A DNA stretch of 64,000 nucleotides, taken from the NCBI GenBank assembly GCA_025642075.2, contig JAODUO010000069.1, positions 201,001 through 265,000 of the forward strand, given 5' to 3'. The DNA comes from Ridgeia piscesae (Eukaryota > Annelida > Polychaeta > Sabellida > Siboglinidae). Shown here piece after piece: positions 36,549 to 51,961 of this stretch. Both the position numbers and the translations under genes were made by a program. Every line of letters begins with the position of its first letter. Positions within the stretch are counted from its first letter, which is position 1. The notes beneath the pieces were generated by a model that ran no database searches, was not told the DNA's origin, and saw only the letters and a program-made list of their open reading frames with translations.

Positions 36549-36715
36549 ATATTAACTAGTCATGTAATAATAAATTAGTTAATAGGTGATAATTGGCATA
36601 TAATATATATTAACTAGTCATGTAATAATAAATTAGTTAATAGGTGATAATTGGCATATAATATATATATTAACTAGTCATGTAATAATAAATTAGTTAA
36701 TAGGTGATTATTAGC
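36549..36715. repeat. Tandem repeat, three copies of about 59 bp
   Basis: Three near-identical units containing ttaactagtcatgtaataat followed by ttagttaataggtga, starting at about 36,552, 36,610 and 36,670. Confidence 0.9.
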
Positions 36716-37384
36716 AGGCAACCTCAACAGACAGAAACTTTTTTTGTAAAATGCTACAATGTCCATGAATATGTTTATATTATATAAACATGAAATTTGT
36801 AAAACCACCTTACTTATGGTAAGAGATATAAATTAAATAATTATGTAATAAAAAATCATTAATAATAAATTAATGAATAAATCAATATATAATTAGCAGC
36901 CGTACTTTGTATATATACATGAATAAACGGCCATAATGTCCATAATTATTCAGACATGTCCACATTAATTACGGTAGTAAATATACATTAGCCAGAAATT
37001 TCATATTAACACCAACTTAATTAATAAGTTAAAATTGGCTAATGTTAGCATGCTAACTCGGCAAAGGGTTATGTTTTGATGAAAGCCAGCTGTAAATAAT
37101 TATGAAGTAAATATAATTTATGCAATGTTTAGAACCATATGAAACATTATGATCAACCATCTATAAATACATGTCATTAAATAATAACTTTATTAATAAA
37201 TATTATCTAAATAACAAACTCAACAGATTAATGCATGACAATGAAGCACAGTTGTCATACTTCACTTGTTTATGGGTGACCGTGTGTTTACAGGTTGGAC
37301 AAATACTGCAGGCTCAGTAGAGACCAGTAATAAATGTTTACCATTTCATAATATTCTGCATTTCAACATGAACTTGATGAAGTA

Positions 37385-37624
37385 ATGTTTATAAATGTTA
37401 ACAGTGTTTCGTCACCGACTCCAACATTTCGTGTGCCAAATGCTGCTTTCTGGGTTACCCTCCATAGGGATAAAGTGCAAGGTGAAGAAGCTGCTCACAT
37501 TACTCCACCTCACAAATCTTTTTGCAATATTCACAATATTCTGCAAGATCTACGCAGGAATGTTCATAATCCAGTGTGTCCTGTGTCGTACAGAAACCAT
37601 CTAATTCCAGTGCTTTGTAATTAA
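37385..37624 (+). other. 79-codon open frame in the nested element
   Basis: AT-rich context; contains RVPNAAFWVTLHRDK. No family recognised; the only longish + frame in the nested element. Possibly chance. Confidence 0.15.
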
Positions 37625-40394
37625 GTTGTAAAGTGATGTCTGTATTATTCAATGTGTATTATGTGTTACATTCAGTGAGATAAATTGTGTAAAATTATTT
37701 AGTGTATGCAGATGATGCCTATGATATATTGACGACTTTGTAGGCTATGTACCTTGAACTACTACCTTCACAGTTAACTGACAGATAGTTTTGTTCAGGC
37801 AATGCAATAATGCTGTGTTCTTGTCTATTAAAACTGCAGTGTATATGTCATGTTCACAGGGACTGTATCTTTAGACAGCATAGATATGTTGCTGTGTCAT
37901 CTTCAGCCAGATGAAGCTTGTAATCATGCATACACGTAATGTGTGTAACTTTCAGGTGCGAGATTTCTGAAATAAAACAATTCAAAGTGCATGTAATAAC
38001 TACAATAATTAATCAAACACATAGAATTATTGTATATCCATGCCAAGCATTTAAATACATATACTAGAAATAACAAATACACAATTCTTAGTAATGCTTA
38101 AATTTCTAGAAGTAAAATGCATTATTATTAATTATAATTAGGAATAGTTGTAGTGATATTTTATTCACAATAATAAAACAGGATCAGAATAAATAAATTG
38201 CACATGAATAATCATCAAAATATAAATAACACAAATCAATAATAAATACAAGCGAATGGCAGTGAATATTGAAAACAGTTATCAATGCCTAACTGGGCTT
38301 GGGTCTAGGCCAAGCAAGGGCTGGTATAAACTGACAGCACAGAATGACAGATCGGTTAAATGATCGGCTGTTGTTAAACTGGCTTGAGATTAACAAATTA
38401 TTATAAATATTTAAACATTACATATAATTCCAATTTATGAACTTACACCCATAGCAAGACTAGTTAAAACTTGCGTCACTTGCCCAAGAAAAAAGTTAGC
38501 CTTGCCTTCGGTATTGTTTACGCCATTAGGCCGACACCCCGATGCATATTATACGTCATGTACGACGAAAATAGAATTAAATAAACCATTTAGAACTACA
38601 CTGGAGATAGCCACAACATTTACCAAACTAGGTACAGTCATCGTTTAGGAAAAATTCTCACTATTATTGAATTAAACAGTTATATTCACCGCAAGAATCC
38701 TGTCGATGTTTGGCATCTCCATCGCAGTGGCTAGTAGACCGGAAGTGGGGAGTACATCTTGTGCGCTCGTGACCTTTGCAGCCAACTCCGCCGCTCGCGA
38801 AGCGCCGCGAGCGGCGGAGACAGCAGTCCAGTGCATATAAATCCGTGGTAGCACTATTTTACTACTGCTTTGAAATATTCAGTAGGTAAATGAATGTACA
38901 TTATTTTTATGTATTACATTAGTATATTGATTACATAGTAAGGTAACTATGACTCTTTTTGTGTGAAGTCAACTGCGAAACCGAACTGATTTGTTGTTAT
39001 TTTGTTCAATATTTTGTATCTGGCATCTTGAAAAATAAACGTATCAACAAGATATTGCCACAGCAATTAGTTCTCGTCATTCCGGATTTTTTGATACTAC
39101 ACTTAGGTGTGTTTCTATACAGTTTCTGTGAAAATGTGGAAAGAGAAATATATACAACGGGGCCATTAAGGGCCTGGATATAAGTGCAATTTTCGGAGTG
39201 AGGTACACTGATTTGAGAGGGTTGCCCTCTGGAATATTATTCGGGAGCGTTTGAAGTTTAATAAAATACAGGACAACCAAAAATAGCACGAGGTGTCCAC
39301 TACCTCCAAAATTTGGATCCGTGCGTCCCGACTAAATAGGTGTGACTGATTTAGTACATAGATGTCACATGAAAGAACTATGAATACTAACTTCTGGACA
39401 CGGTTATTGGAAGGATATTTAATGCACAGTCAGTGCAGATAGGACACACGGTTTTTGACCGTGACGTCTTTTATGATCATTTTGAATCTTTCAGTCTGTT
39501 TTTATAAGAAAGTATTTCTTGTAGTTCCGAAACAGTTATTTAGCCTAATAAGTGTTACTGAGTTAGCACATGATATGTATATAATAAATATGAAATAACT
39601 GATTAGATCCTCATAAATATATGGGGTACGTATGTGATTATTAATAAAAAAGTGTAATGTACATACAAGTGATTGTGTATGCCTTTTGTTTTCAGAAAAA
39701 AGGCTACAATGATGCATGGACGAGATTATTATCCAACTGATGGATATCTTGCATGAACCCAAGGAGTGATATTGGTGTTCACACCAATGTGTATTGATGC
39801 TCATTTGAAATGTATGTTGATGAGATGATATCACAAAAATTAAATAATACAACATCGTTTCTGAAGCTGGGACCTTTGTGTACTACTTCAATATACTCTG
39901 TGTTCCTTTTGTCTATAGTAGTATGATATTGTTCAAGCCAGAATTGGGATTTCACAGTTGTTCCTCTTAGCTAAGCAGGTGCTCATTATAATTAGATTCA
40001 TTATAGTTATGATGAAATCCACTGTGTCTAACAGTATGGTCCAAATTGTTTGGTATTGTGTTCATAGATGCAAGACAATATTTCACGTACAAAGCATGGT
40101 CAGGGTCACACAGCTTCCTTCCATGGATTGTTATACATCAAAAGGAAATGTTTTTCTTACATTACGGGCAATCGACCATAATGCTTTATCTGACATTTAA
40201 TTAATGTTTTATCGCCTTGTGGCTAAATGATTTATGCCCTGTAATTAGATGTGTTATTTATTATTAACTGAATTAATGACTTCATAAACAGCCCAACTCT
40301 ACACCTTTATGTATTTGCTCTTCAGTGGTGCAAAACAGATTACTGAACACGTATACTGGAATTATCTTCCCAATGGTAGTACGACCAATTCTGT

Positions 40395-40494
40395 ACTTAT
40401 ATTCAAAATATTGGTAACTGTTACCAGTACGACATATATAATGAAATAATAACTTGCACTTGTAAAAAGTGTGTGAAATAACATTACTAGTCAC
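40395..40494 (-). pseudogene. Harbinger transposase second exon fragment, copy 2
   Basis: TGNSYQYFEYKYRIGRTTIG, the same segment as at 10.4 kb; downstream reading frame lost after KIIP. Confidence 0.68.
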
Positions 40495-41429
40495 AAGTTT
40501 TGCTGAGGTTATATTTTATCTGGGTTGGAGGAATCCAGAGTGGACTAGGTGTTCAGTGCATTTTTGACATGTATTTACATATGTTCAAAATTAGGTTCAT
40601 ACAGGCACTAATTCATTCGGGATGTGTCACATTCCGGAACAGATGTTTGTGTGGTTGATTGGTTTTCAAATATGTATGTGCCCTGGATTCGTGTTGCCAA
40701 AATTTATGATAAATTATCATTCCTCCGTAGAGTTTGTAGTAAATCAATCACTGCATCACTTGATTATTAATTTTCAGCATGAAATCCCTATCACCATCCG
40801 CTTAGTTGTTTTTCTCAGAATTAGGATTCTAGTGAAGCAAAGTGAGGTGTGTTCGATACTTATTATAATCATAACGTGGCTAGAATGTCAATGGCAGTTC
40901 AGTTGGCCAAACTTGTATACACCAGCTTACAATCTTATCAAATTGTAAATACAACCATCAATATATACTGCTGATCATAGTGACATAAATTGCAACTTAT
41001 TTCGCAAACATATTGATGACAATTATCTACCCTAGCTAATCATGGAACAGACAAACTTGTTTTGAATTAGGCCAAGCTGACCACATGCCACTAACAGTAT
41101 GATTAACTCCCATTAAGCCCCATGCCTGCATGTACACGTACCAGCTGTTGCACGTATGACACGACAAGGCCATACAAACATTTTATTTATCAACATTACC
41201 AACGTGCACCAATATTCGCGTTGCCATCAGGTCCTGGTATTTGCCAATAAATAGACACGCCTTACACGCGCAATCTGCAGGCGGTTGCTGCTCTCTGTAA
41301 ATTGCACAGGTTCAGCTAATGCGTATAAAATAAACGGTAATAGCTAAAGCCATGCCAAACATTTATACTAAAGCAATCAAATCATTGAAACGTCAACATG
41401 ACGTTCACGGTTCACATAATGGTGTAATA

Positions 41430-41750
41430 TACTTGTCGCTAAAAAGCGAATAGTTACAGCAATGTGCTCAGCAGGTGGTATTGCGTCGCGCATGGCTGTC
41501 TTTGTGTACGTTTAATAGCGAAATAGCGTCTAGGATATATTGAATTTGCAATGCGTCCATCGGAACAAAGTTTGCAAATGCACTGAGTCTGGGGTCCTCC
41601 ACTATAATTTCGTTCATCAGAGCATGAAATGTGCCGAACTGCTGGCGCCGCGCAATCCATGAGCGAATCCATCATCTTTTTCGTTTCTTCAGTTTTTCTT
41701 TCTTTTCTTCGTCATCAATTGCTGCTGCTGCAACTGTCAGCCATTGCCGT
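41430..41750 (-). pseudogene. Harbinger transposase N-terminal exon (decayed), copy 2
   Basis: Minus strand: MADSCSSSN, a basic KKRKR run, then WIARRQQFGTFHALMNEI, DPRLSAFANFVPMDA and YILDAIS. Keeps the RRQQFG stretch that is deleted in copy 1, but has its own frameshifts. Confidence 0.7.
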
Positions 41751-42232
41751 ACACAAGTACGTGTGCGTCTTTTATGGCCTTCACCTTATGACGTCACTCA
41801 CGCAACTCTCACGACCCGATTGTTTCGCCACTACGTTTGTCATGCACTCGTACGAGTGACTCGTATGAGGCACTCGTACGAGTTACTCGTACTAGACTAC
41901 CGTACGTGTATCGCCCCCTTTACGCTTTTACGTCTTAAAAGAAGCATCAGAAGGAAGTAAGTTACTGTGGTTGTCTTAAATGAATAGTGATCATACGGAA
42001 TTCATATCATAAGTTGGAGGAGCATGTGTAATTTAAACATTCAAGGATATATCAAACAAGAAGACAACAACGACATAATACTAAGATAACGTTGTGCACG
42101 CGTAGGGTAATAATTTTGAATATATTTGATACTGGACATGATACATGGTCCCTGCTATGGTGTTCAAGGTGTCTGTTATAGGAATGTTTAATAAATATTC
42201 TGAATATATGGATTAATATATGAAATAATGCA

Positions 42233-42573
<341 letters not shown>

Positions 42574-42597
42574 CTGGTGCGTAACTATAACACTCAC

Positions 42598-42708
42598 ATC
42601 TATGATAATTGGCGTCATAATTCCCTTTCCACGTGCAGCTGTAACCAGTGTCGGTATTGTTGCAAACACCCGAATATTTGCAAGGACTTGACTTGCATGA
42701 ATCGACAT
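42598..42708 (-). CDS. M3 EGF_A exon (EGF-like, fifth Cys replaced)
   Basis: 111 nt, phase 1-1, donor GTGAGT. Upstream bases read ...ataacacag. VDSCKSSPCKYSGVC, GYSCTWKGNYDANYHR. Four cysteines plus Trp in place of the fifth. Confidence 0.76.
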
Positions 42709-42921
42709 CTGTGTTATTATATGAAACATGTATGGCATATCGATATATGGTTCTTCTTTTACTGAAAATGACGTCTCCCATTCAATCGTACGATAATCAT
42801 TAATACTGTGACATGCTATGCATGTAAACAAGTTTTAAAAAACCCCAACCATTTCGAACGGTGATCACATTTTAACGTCAATGGCATACTGGTAATATAA
42901 TTTCAAAGTGGAAAATTGCAA

Positions 42922-44849
42922 AATGCAAATGAATTTCCAGATATATCCACTACAAGAACAATTCAACCGGGTGACATCAATATGACTCATTTAGCATTCA
43001 ACATTCTAATGGCCAGAGGCACAAAACTCCTGCTATAGCAAGATGTTCTACATTTTATACAACGGTATCTCCTTTGAGACGGAAGTACATGGAAGAACGT
43101 AGAGAGCGGGTGATCAGACTCAGTAGCGACAGCACGAGCTTTCTTCAAAATTGCATGGTCGATTGTTTCGGAGAGCTTTGGTGTAGGTAAACCAATGATC
43201 TTGGCATAAACATGTGAGATTTTCAGAAGCCTGTTACGGTTTTTCACAGAAAGAGCAGGGTAGTAACAAATGCTGCAGTAAGTTAAGAGAGGCTCAATTA
43301 TGCTACGGTAAAGGCGTAGAAGAAGTAGTGGATCAACGTAGAAAGCTCGTAACTTTCGAAGAACGTGCAGTCGCTGCTGAGACTTCTTTTTCACGGCTGT
43401 AACATGCTCAGTAAATGACAATTTGTCATCTAATATAACACCGATGTATTTGAATGAATCAACCTGTTCCACAGGTTCACCGTTGAAGTCGATGCACATT
43501 TCTTTCGTTTTGGAAACATTCAGATGCAGAAAATTGTTACTGCACCAACTAGAGAAACGTACCACTGCAGAAAGATATGACTGGTATGAGGCAAAATCAT
43601 CCAAAAGAGCGAGCATGGCTGTATCATCAGAAAACCTCACAAATTGGGTAGATGAATCAACACTACGACAGTCATTTGTATACAAGGTGTACAACAATGG
43701 ACTTAGAACACAACCCTGAGGCGCACCTGTGTTGCTAAAAATCACTGGTGACTTTATGTCACCCACTCGAACACACTGCGGGCGATTACTTAAGAAATTG
43801 AAAACCCAGTGAACAAGTGCGGCTGGAACTTCTAGTTTCTGTAGTTTATCAATCATGACATGCCTTTGTATTGTGTTAAATGCTGAACTGAAATCGATAA
43901 ATAAGATTCGAGCATAGTTACCAGCTGTCTCCATGTGTTCAAATAGTTTGTGTAGAAGGCAAGCTACTGCATCGTCAGTGCCTCTTCTGGAACGGTAAAC
44001 GAACTGATATGGGTCCAGTTGAGATTGAACATGTGGGAGAAGGTGAGACAAAATCAGTCTTTCAAAACATTTCATTACGATGGACGTTAGGGCCACAGGT
44101 CTGAAGTGGTTTAACTCTGACGGTGATGACATTTTAGGGACGAGTACCACTATAGACGTTTTCCAGATGGTTGGAATCACAACTATACCCACAGACGGTT
44201 TAAACAGTGGCTGAAATAGCGGACCTAACTCAATTGCACACTCTTTAAGTAAGCGGCCTGGAATGCCATCTGAACGAGGAGCTTTATTAGCCTTACACTT
44301 TTTGAATTGATTTGTGACATCCACGGTAGAAATGTCAATATCACCTGGTACGGGTAAAGGGCCAGCAGCTAGGAGCGACTCATACTCAACAGAAAAATCA
44401 TGGCTGTCAAATCTGTTTTAAAACAAATTTAAGTCTGAAGCAAATTTCAATGGATCAGTAGTTGAAGGGACAGATAATCTGTCCAAACGACCTGACATCT
44501 TTTTCAAATGCGCAAAGGCCTGTTTAGTGTTCATGCAGCTAAACTCATTTTCAACCTTTTCACGATACCTTTGTTTTGCTTGCGAGATTTCTTTTTGTAG
44601 CTCTCTGTGTGCGTTTTTCATTGTGTGTATGTCCTTAGAGCGGTATGCGATTTTTTTTTTTCTTAAGCGTGTTTTTTTTATTACATCAGACGTTATCCAA
44701 GGCTTTGAATTAGGATACACAGTCACAGTTTTCATTGGAATGGTAGAGTCCATGCAAAAGGTAATGTAGTCCGTAATGATAGAAGCATGTTCATTTAAGT
44801 TCACGGAATCAGGTGCAAGTATATCCCAATCTCTGCAAGCTAGAGATCC
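42922..44849 (-). mobile_element. 5'-truncated CR1/Rex1-like LINE insertion
   Basis: Sharp boundaries against M1-type flanks: homology to 13,380-13,421 stops at 42,921 and resumes at 44,850 (cagttgtaaacacaaag). About 100 bp of target present in M1 is missing. The element is truncated before the endonuclease and has no poly-A tail, as usual for CR1-like LINEs. Confidence 0.85.
42987..44849 (-). pseudogene. LINE reverse transcriptase ORF with one in-frame stop
   Basis: A single minus-strand frame carries a linker (PWITSDVIKKTRLRKKK), then the RT: NKAPRSDGIPGRLLKEC, FRPVALTSIVMKCFERL, RRGTDDAV, LFIDFSSAFN, GAPQGCVLSPLLYTLYTNDC, FSDDTAML, LHLNVSKTKEM, KYIGVILDD, and a C-terminal thumb. The catalytic FxDD is FSDD. 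Only one stop (TAA at 44,418-44,420) interrupts about 620 codons, so the insertion is young compared with the other remnants. Not a host gene. Confidence 0.85.
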
Positions 44850-45839
44850 CAGTTGTAAACACAAAGTTATGAGATACGCGCGGTCGATCAAAGCTGATTT
44901 TGCGTGATACATTATGTTATATTGCTCGGCATATGGCTGTAACAATACAAATGTAAAAGAAAGCTGTCATTGTTTCACTCCCTTTGGGAGAGTCGTCGAA
45001 ACCCGGAGATTTTCCGTAGAGCGCGCAGCCGAGTCAGAGCACACGAAGTTTAGTAACTATAAAATCTTCGGTAACTAAAATATTTAAATGTTGTGCTATT
45101 AGACACATTGCGGTATATGTCGTTATGACCAATGAACACAATTGTATTGTTCATAAACCACAGTTAACGTTCTAGAAGATACCGGGTAAACACAGCATGG
45201 GCTGAGGTTGAGCCGGGCGCAGGCCGGCTAGGTCTAAGTGAGTTGGGCCGTCCGCCGCCGCACCAATGAATGCCTTCACCGTGATTGTGGTGGTTATTAT
45301 TCATTACTATTAGTTTTACTTCATTCGACTTTTAATGGTTCGCATGACCAGAGGCATAAATGTATGCTAGAAATAAAGTAAAACTACGTGACAATAAGGC
45401 TAGAACATAGCCGAATAGCAGGGCTTTGCCGGATCGGGGATAGATTAGCATGAACGATAATATAGGGCCGGCCTAATATAGCACTTTGACATCACTCGCT
45501 AAGTCAGTTTTCAAACGTACTCGCATTTCGTAGCTACTCAGTTCCTTTTTTCAGGTTGACCACCCGAAAAGTGCCAGCATGATAGATGTGCATGGAGCAC
45601 TCGTTACGCACAAACTATGAACAATGGCGCAACTCGTGAAGTTCGACAGACGATGTGTTAAAAATGTTATATTCATAAACCAGTGACATTAAAAATGTGG
45701 TTATCGTTCGAAATGGTTTATTTATATTAACCATTTGACGTGCATAGTATGTAACGTTTCCCTTTGACTCCCTTTAAATAAGCGCGAAACCAGAACATAT
45801 AATTATTACGACTGATGTAATCTTACGTATCACGCTTAC
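44850..45839. other. Inter-module stretch M3/M4
   Basis: Alignable to 27,850-29,028 and to the spacer parts of 18,370-21,490. No exon recognised. Confidence 0.5.
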
Positions 45840-45950
45840 ACTGACAGTTCGATCCAACGTAGTTATCCTTGCAAGTACACATGTAGCCTTCCGGTATGTG
45901 ATTACACGTGGCTCCATTTTTGCAAGGGCGAGTTTTGCAGGCGTGCAATG
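45840..45950 (-). CDS. M4 EGF_B exon (EGF-like domain)
   Basis: 111 nt, phase 1-1, acceptor ...ctttacag, donor GTAAGC. LHACKTRPCKNGATC, GYMCTCK, GSNC: six cysteines. Confidence 0.88.
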
Positions 45951-46446
45951 CTGTAAAGTCAACATGATTGTGTTGCCAGAAGCTAATATTTTCTCTTGTT
46001 ATCCATGGAGGAAGTATAAGACACATCGTGTAAACAATACAGTACCTGAGTAAGAGAAACTCTACTTAAGTGAGCGTCAGGGCCGGCCGTCTCAGCCCAA
46101 TTATACCATTTGTATTCACATCTCTTCATTATATAAAAACAAATCATGCTGTTTTATTGGACGATTAACATCAATGCGGTTTGATTGTGGCGTTTAGTTT
46201 GTTATTGCAATTTTATATCGAACACGACTGAATGTACATTTATTGAATATAAATGAATATATTAAGGCGACTACACGAATCTGTCAACATTCCAGAGCTC
46301 TAGTAAGATGCACATCCTGACTGATTAGTATTGCATAATTGTTCAACTGTTTGAACAATAATTTAAATATGTCTTGTTGAAAGGACTTTTCGTGTATTGA
46401 CAATCATTCAATACGTGTTTAACGAATGTATTTTCGTCACGCCTTA

Positions 46447-47169
46447 ATGGGGTTCCACAAATCCACGTTAGTCGCTAGAGGCGTCAATACGCAACGAGAC
46501 CCAAGTTGCGTATCAGCGCCTCTAGCGACTAACTTGGATTTGTTTGTATGTTTTGCTGAACGCTTGTTTAAATCATCCTCAATTAGCCATTGACCGTGCA
46601 GGCGCATAGTCAGCGATAGCTTTATGTGGGCAACTGGGCATGCCATATGTGTGGTCAATAGCCAGAACAGCCAAAACAACGCCATCTTAGCAGTGAATTC
46701 AATCGAACGTCCCGCGATGTTTCATCGACTGTAAATGTACATTAATGTAGACGTTATGCTTTCATATTGACGAACATGTTATACGATATCAATATATAAC
46801 TATATGTAAAGACGTAGCAGTCTCGTGTGATGCATACGGCGAGCTGTAGATGATTTTAAACATCCTTTCCGGCATCGAGCCAGCACACCTGTCGGTCGGG
46901 CCACCAGTCGACGTTCCATCGGTTGTAAATGTACATTAATGTACATAGTATACCTTCACATTGACGGATATGTCAGACTGTATCCCTATTTAGCTATGTG
47001 TGAGGCTTCGGAGTCATGCGAGTTCAACAGCTGATTGTAGGATGATTTAAACAAGCGTTCCGCTAAATGTTCCGCAAAACGGTGCGGCATTTTACACACG
47101 TCAAGACTACGCAAAGACCCTAGTTGCGTCAGGGTGCTCTCTGTCGGATTAGCTATTGTGCTACCTCAT
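46447..47169. mobile_element. 0.72-kb MITE with terminal hairpin, inserted in M4
   Basis: Absent from the homologous intron of M2 (cgccttaattgcaggg). Contains a 39-bp imperfect hairpin (46,457-46,495 with 46,505-46,543) at one end, a perfect 22-bp inverted pair containing gaacgcttgtttaaatcatc (46,558 and 47,040 areas), and an internal duplication around tgtaaatgtacattaatgta (46,731 and 46,925). No coding sequence. Confidence 0.7.
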
Positions 47170-47198
47170 TGCAGGGTAAATGTTCAAATCAACCATAC

Positions 47199-47402
47199 CT
47201 GTTCCAAAAATTAACACTTCACAAAAATTGATAAGGACGCGTGTCCCGTTTCTTGTGATCGTCAGTGATGTCCCTCTAGCATTAGATTCACATGGGAATG
47301 ATCTGATCTCTCCTGTTGACATGTTATTGCTGGACAACCCACACCTCTTATATGTTCCCTCATGTGGACCAATGGAGATATTGAAATTGTGCAACCATTC
47401 AC
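47199..47402 (-). CDS. M4 F1b exon: C-terminal half of F-type lectin domain 1
   Basis: 204 nt, phase 1-1, donor GTATGG. EWLHNFNISIG, KRCGLSS, SFPCES, NFCEVLIFG. The MITE begins only about 30 nt beyond its donor. Confidence 0.88.
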
Positions 47403-47824
47403 CTGTTGTACATGTAAAGCAATAATTAACATGAGTGGTTAAGCAAATGCCAATAAGCAAGGAACAATCGAAACAAAATTACACTTAATTTATACACGTG
47501 ATTCACCTATTGTGGTAGGGTAATAATGTTCAACGTATGCCAGTTTACCTATTTTGATAAATACGGACTACAAAGAAGCAGGCTAATAACAAATATACAT
47601 ACATATATATTGTTATGTGTGAAGGTGAATGACAACATATAATAAAGCATCATGTGTAAAATTGGTTAACATTGTTAGATTTTGAGAACCCTTCTTCAAT
47701 GTTCAACGTAAATACAAACCCCTTTTATTTCACGCCGCAGGGTCTCTCGAATTACTATTACATGTGTACAGAGTAAGGTTAGCAGGAAAAATATGTTGGT
47801 ATATAACTTCGTTTAAAAACTTAC

Positions 47825-48046
47825 CGCAACAATCAGCACGATTTACAATAGTAACTTCCCTCACAAGGACTTCGTAATGGAAAGAGACTTTCCACCAAGG
47901 ATAATCTTCATAGTCATACGTGCGTATGCAGCTCTTGTGTTTCATATGGCCGTCTATATTTCCATCTATAGCAAACTCAGGTTTGGTACCCATCTCAACA
48001 GAAGACTGTGTGGCTGTTCCGTTTAGTGCTATGTCACTCCAAAGTT
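47825..48046 (-). CDS. M4 F1a exon: N-terminal half of F-type lectin domain 1
   Basis: 222 nt, phase 1-1, acceptor ...atgtag, donor GTAAGT. WSDIALNGTATQSS, FAIDGN, SCIRTY, PWWKVSF, NRADCC; nearly identical to M2. Confidence 0.88.
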
Positions 48047-48179
48047 CTACATAAAAAGGATATCAATGAGACACCGGGAATAACATCTTTATAAAATTAA
48101 GACATACATACGGTTTGTGTGTGTTTGTGTGTATACGCTGTGAGGTCTATGCAAACAGTCTTTGTTCGGACAATATTGA

Positions 48180-48622
48180 GATTGTGAAATGAGTTGTCCA
48201 TTGTATTCCCATCCATCTCGATTGGCAATTTCTGTACACATTTTCATATAGTGGCTAAACGAGCAGGAATATGTTGGGCAAAATGATTGATCCATGCGAT
48301 CTGGAAAGATCCCAGAGGGATGGAGAACCGGACTGATTGTCTCAATATGAAAAGCATTAGTAAAATACACAGACACTACTTTGCTAAATCATATGTTGAA
48401 ATGCAGTAAAGAAACTCGTATGGCAGCAAAAAAAGCAGCAGTGGAAGAGAAATCGGTGAAGCATAGCACGAATTTAGAAAAGGAAGAGGAACAACAAAAT
48501 GGATGTTTGCCACGAGGCAGAGAAGAAACAGAAAGGACAGGAAGATATGACAATCGAATTCATACAACGGTTATTGTTCCATACGGAGGGAAATGGCGAT
48601 GGCGCCATTGAGGTGGGTGGCG
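48180..48622 (+). mobile_element. Ancient non-LTR RT remnant, M4 copy, first part
   Basis: Same remnant as in other modules, cut by the hAT-like insertion at 48,623. Confidence 0.7.
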
Positions 48623-49337
48623 CAGTGTCGCCAACTACGCGGTTTTCCCGCGGAATTTGGCTTGTCTTAGATATGTTCAGCGGGACAAAATCAGCTGTTG
48701 CGGGTTGCGGTTTTTGGGGCTTCTTTTTCTGCATATGCCGCTATGTTTGGGCTAGTTTCAAAACGGTTGGTTTTTACGTCACGTGTTACATTAAGAGTCG
48801 TCATATTCTATGTATCATAATAAATACTGTGAACTACCATTTGAAAGCCTCCTAATGTTTTTTCATACAGACACACGCATTGCCCCACTCCAGTTTGGGC
48901 TGTCCAGTTGTTCACAAATAAGGGTAATAATCATTCTTGCGCGCCAGGGCTCGCTGCTGCGTTAATTGCGTCAATACCACCTCTTCTCTTCAACATGTGT
49001 TAGATGCTGCTCAGATTCAGCCAGCCAGCGGCTATTGGTATAGCCTAGTAGTCCAGGCATGAGGCCCGGGCGGTTGTGACAACCGAGAAGGGATAACACG
49101 CAATAGACCCCCAGTACTACAATTCTTTTGTCATGCTCATATCGTCTTGATAATAATAATGTTTATTTTGTCCCAACAGAACAATACATGATACTGATGT
49201 TTAGTGCACAATTTTCGTATTTTGGAGAAAAAAAATTGTACCGAAGAAAATATTTATGATTGCACACCCCTGTAAATGAATAAAAAAACAGATTACACAA
49301 TTTCCCATAAGTGCATGCAGCACAGACATATAAACTT

Positions 49338-49459
<122 letters not shown>

Positions 49460-49645
49460 TTAGGTCTCACAATATGCTTTAAGTTGTCTACTATCATATA
49501 TGTAACACATTTTGAAATTTGACAAATACGAACAACTAATATGCAATAATTGGATTATGAAATATTTAAGTGAAAATTAGCAAATGTATTATTGTATCAT
49601 ACATAGTGTACTGCTCTTGATTATAATTTCTACGTTTTGTAAGTT

Positions 49646-49650
<5 letters not shown>

Positions 49651-49696
<46 letters not shown>

Positions 49697-49710
49697 ATAT
49701 ATATATATAC

Positions 49711-49741
<31 letters not shown>

Positions 49742-49756
49742 GTATATATATATGAT

Positions 49757-49845
<89 letters not shown>
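49651..49845. repeat. (TA)n microsatellite, interrupted
   Basis: TA tracts with a few CA/GA interruptions inside the hAT-like element. Confidence 0.96.
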
Positions 49846-49847
<2 letters not shown>

Positions 49848-50122
49848 AACGTATATTTATGTGAGAATTATGTGACGTTATGGTGTACAATGTCAAACAA
49901 GCAATTATACTATATAGTTCACCATAGAACAATAGGTGGCGCTCAAATGCATCAACTCACCATTAGGTAAATACTGTGTGCGTGATATAGTTGAAATGCA
50001 TTTCCATCTTTATCGGTGGGATAACTTTTAAAAGGTGCCATTTTACAATTATTTGGGAGGACTTTAGGGCTAGTTTTCGAGGGCCATTGGGCTTGAAATT
50101 TGATTTTGACCTGGCAACACTG

Positions 50123-51961
<1,839 letters not shown>

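Larger units (their letters stand above)
35517..38856. mobile_element. 3.3-kb nested element with terminal inverted repeats of about 120 bp
   Basis: Left arm 35,517-35,640 (ccacggacttatatgcactg gactgctgtctcc ... acaagatgta ... acttccggt) is matched in inverse by 38,715-38,856. The arms share ggactgctgtctcc and acaagatgta. Interior is very AT-rich with no recognised transposase. Class unknown. Confidence 0.7.
33752..41919 (-). mobile_element. PIF/Harbinger-like DNA transposon, copy 2, with internal insertion
   Basis: Same site and ends as copy 1 (AGGTGGTCATACACGTACG; inverted right end AGGGGGCGATACACGTACG), TTA duplications at 33,749-33,751 and 41,920-41,922. Internal text from about 39,335 to 41,919 matches 9,426-12,439; the segment 33,895-39,335 is unique to this copy and replaces about 0.37 kb of copy 1. 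Confidence 0.82.

Noticed and set aside
36549..36715. CRISPR-like repeat array
   Set aside because: Three contiguous tandem copies without spacers in a eukaryotic transposon; simple tandem repeat.
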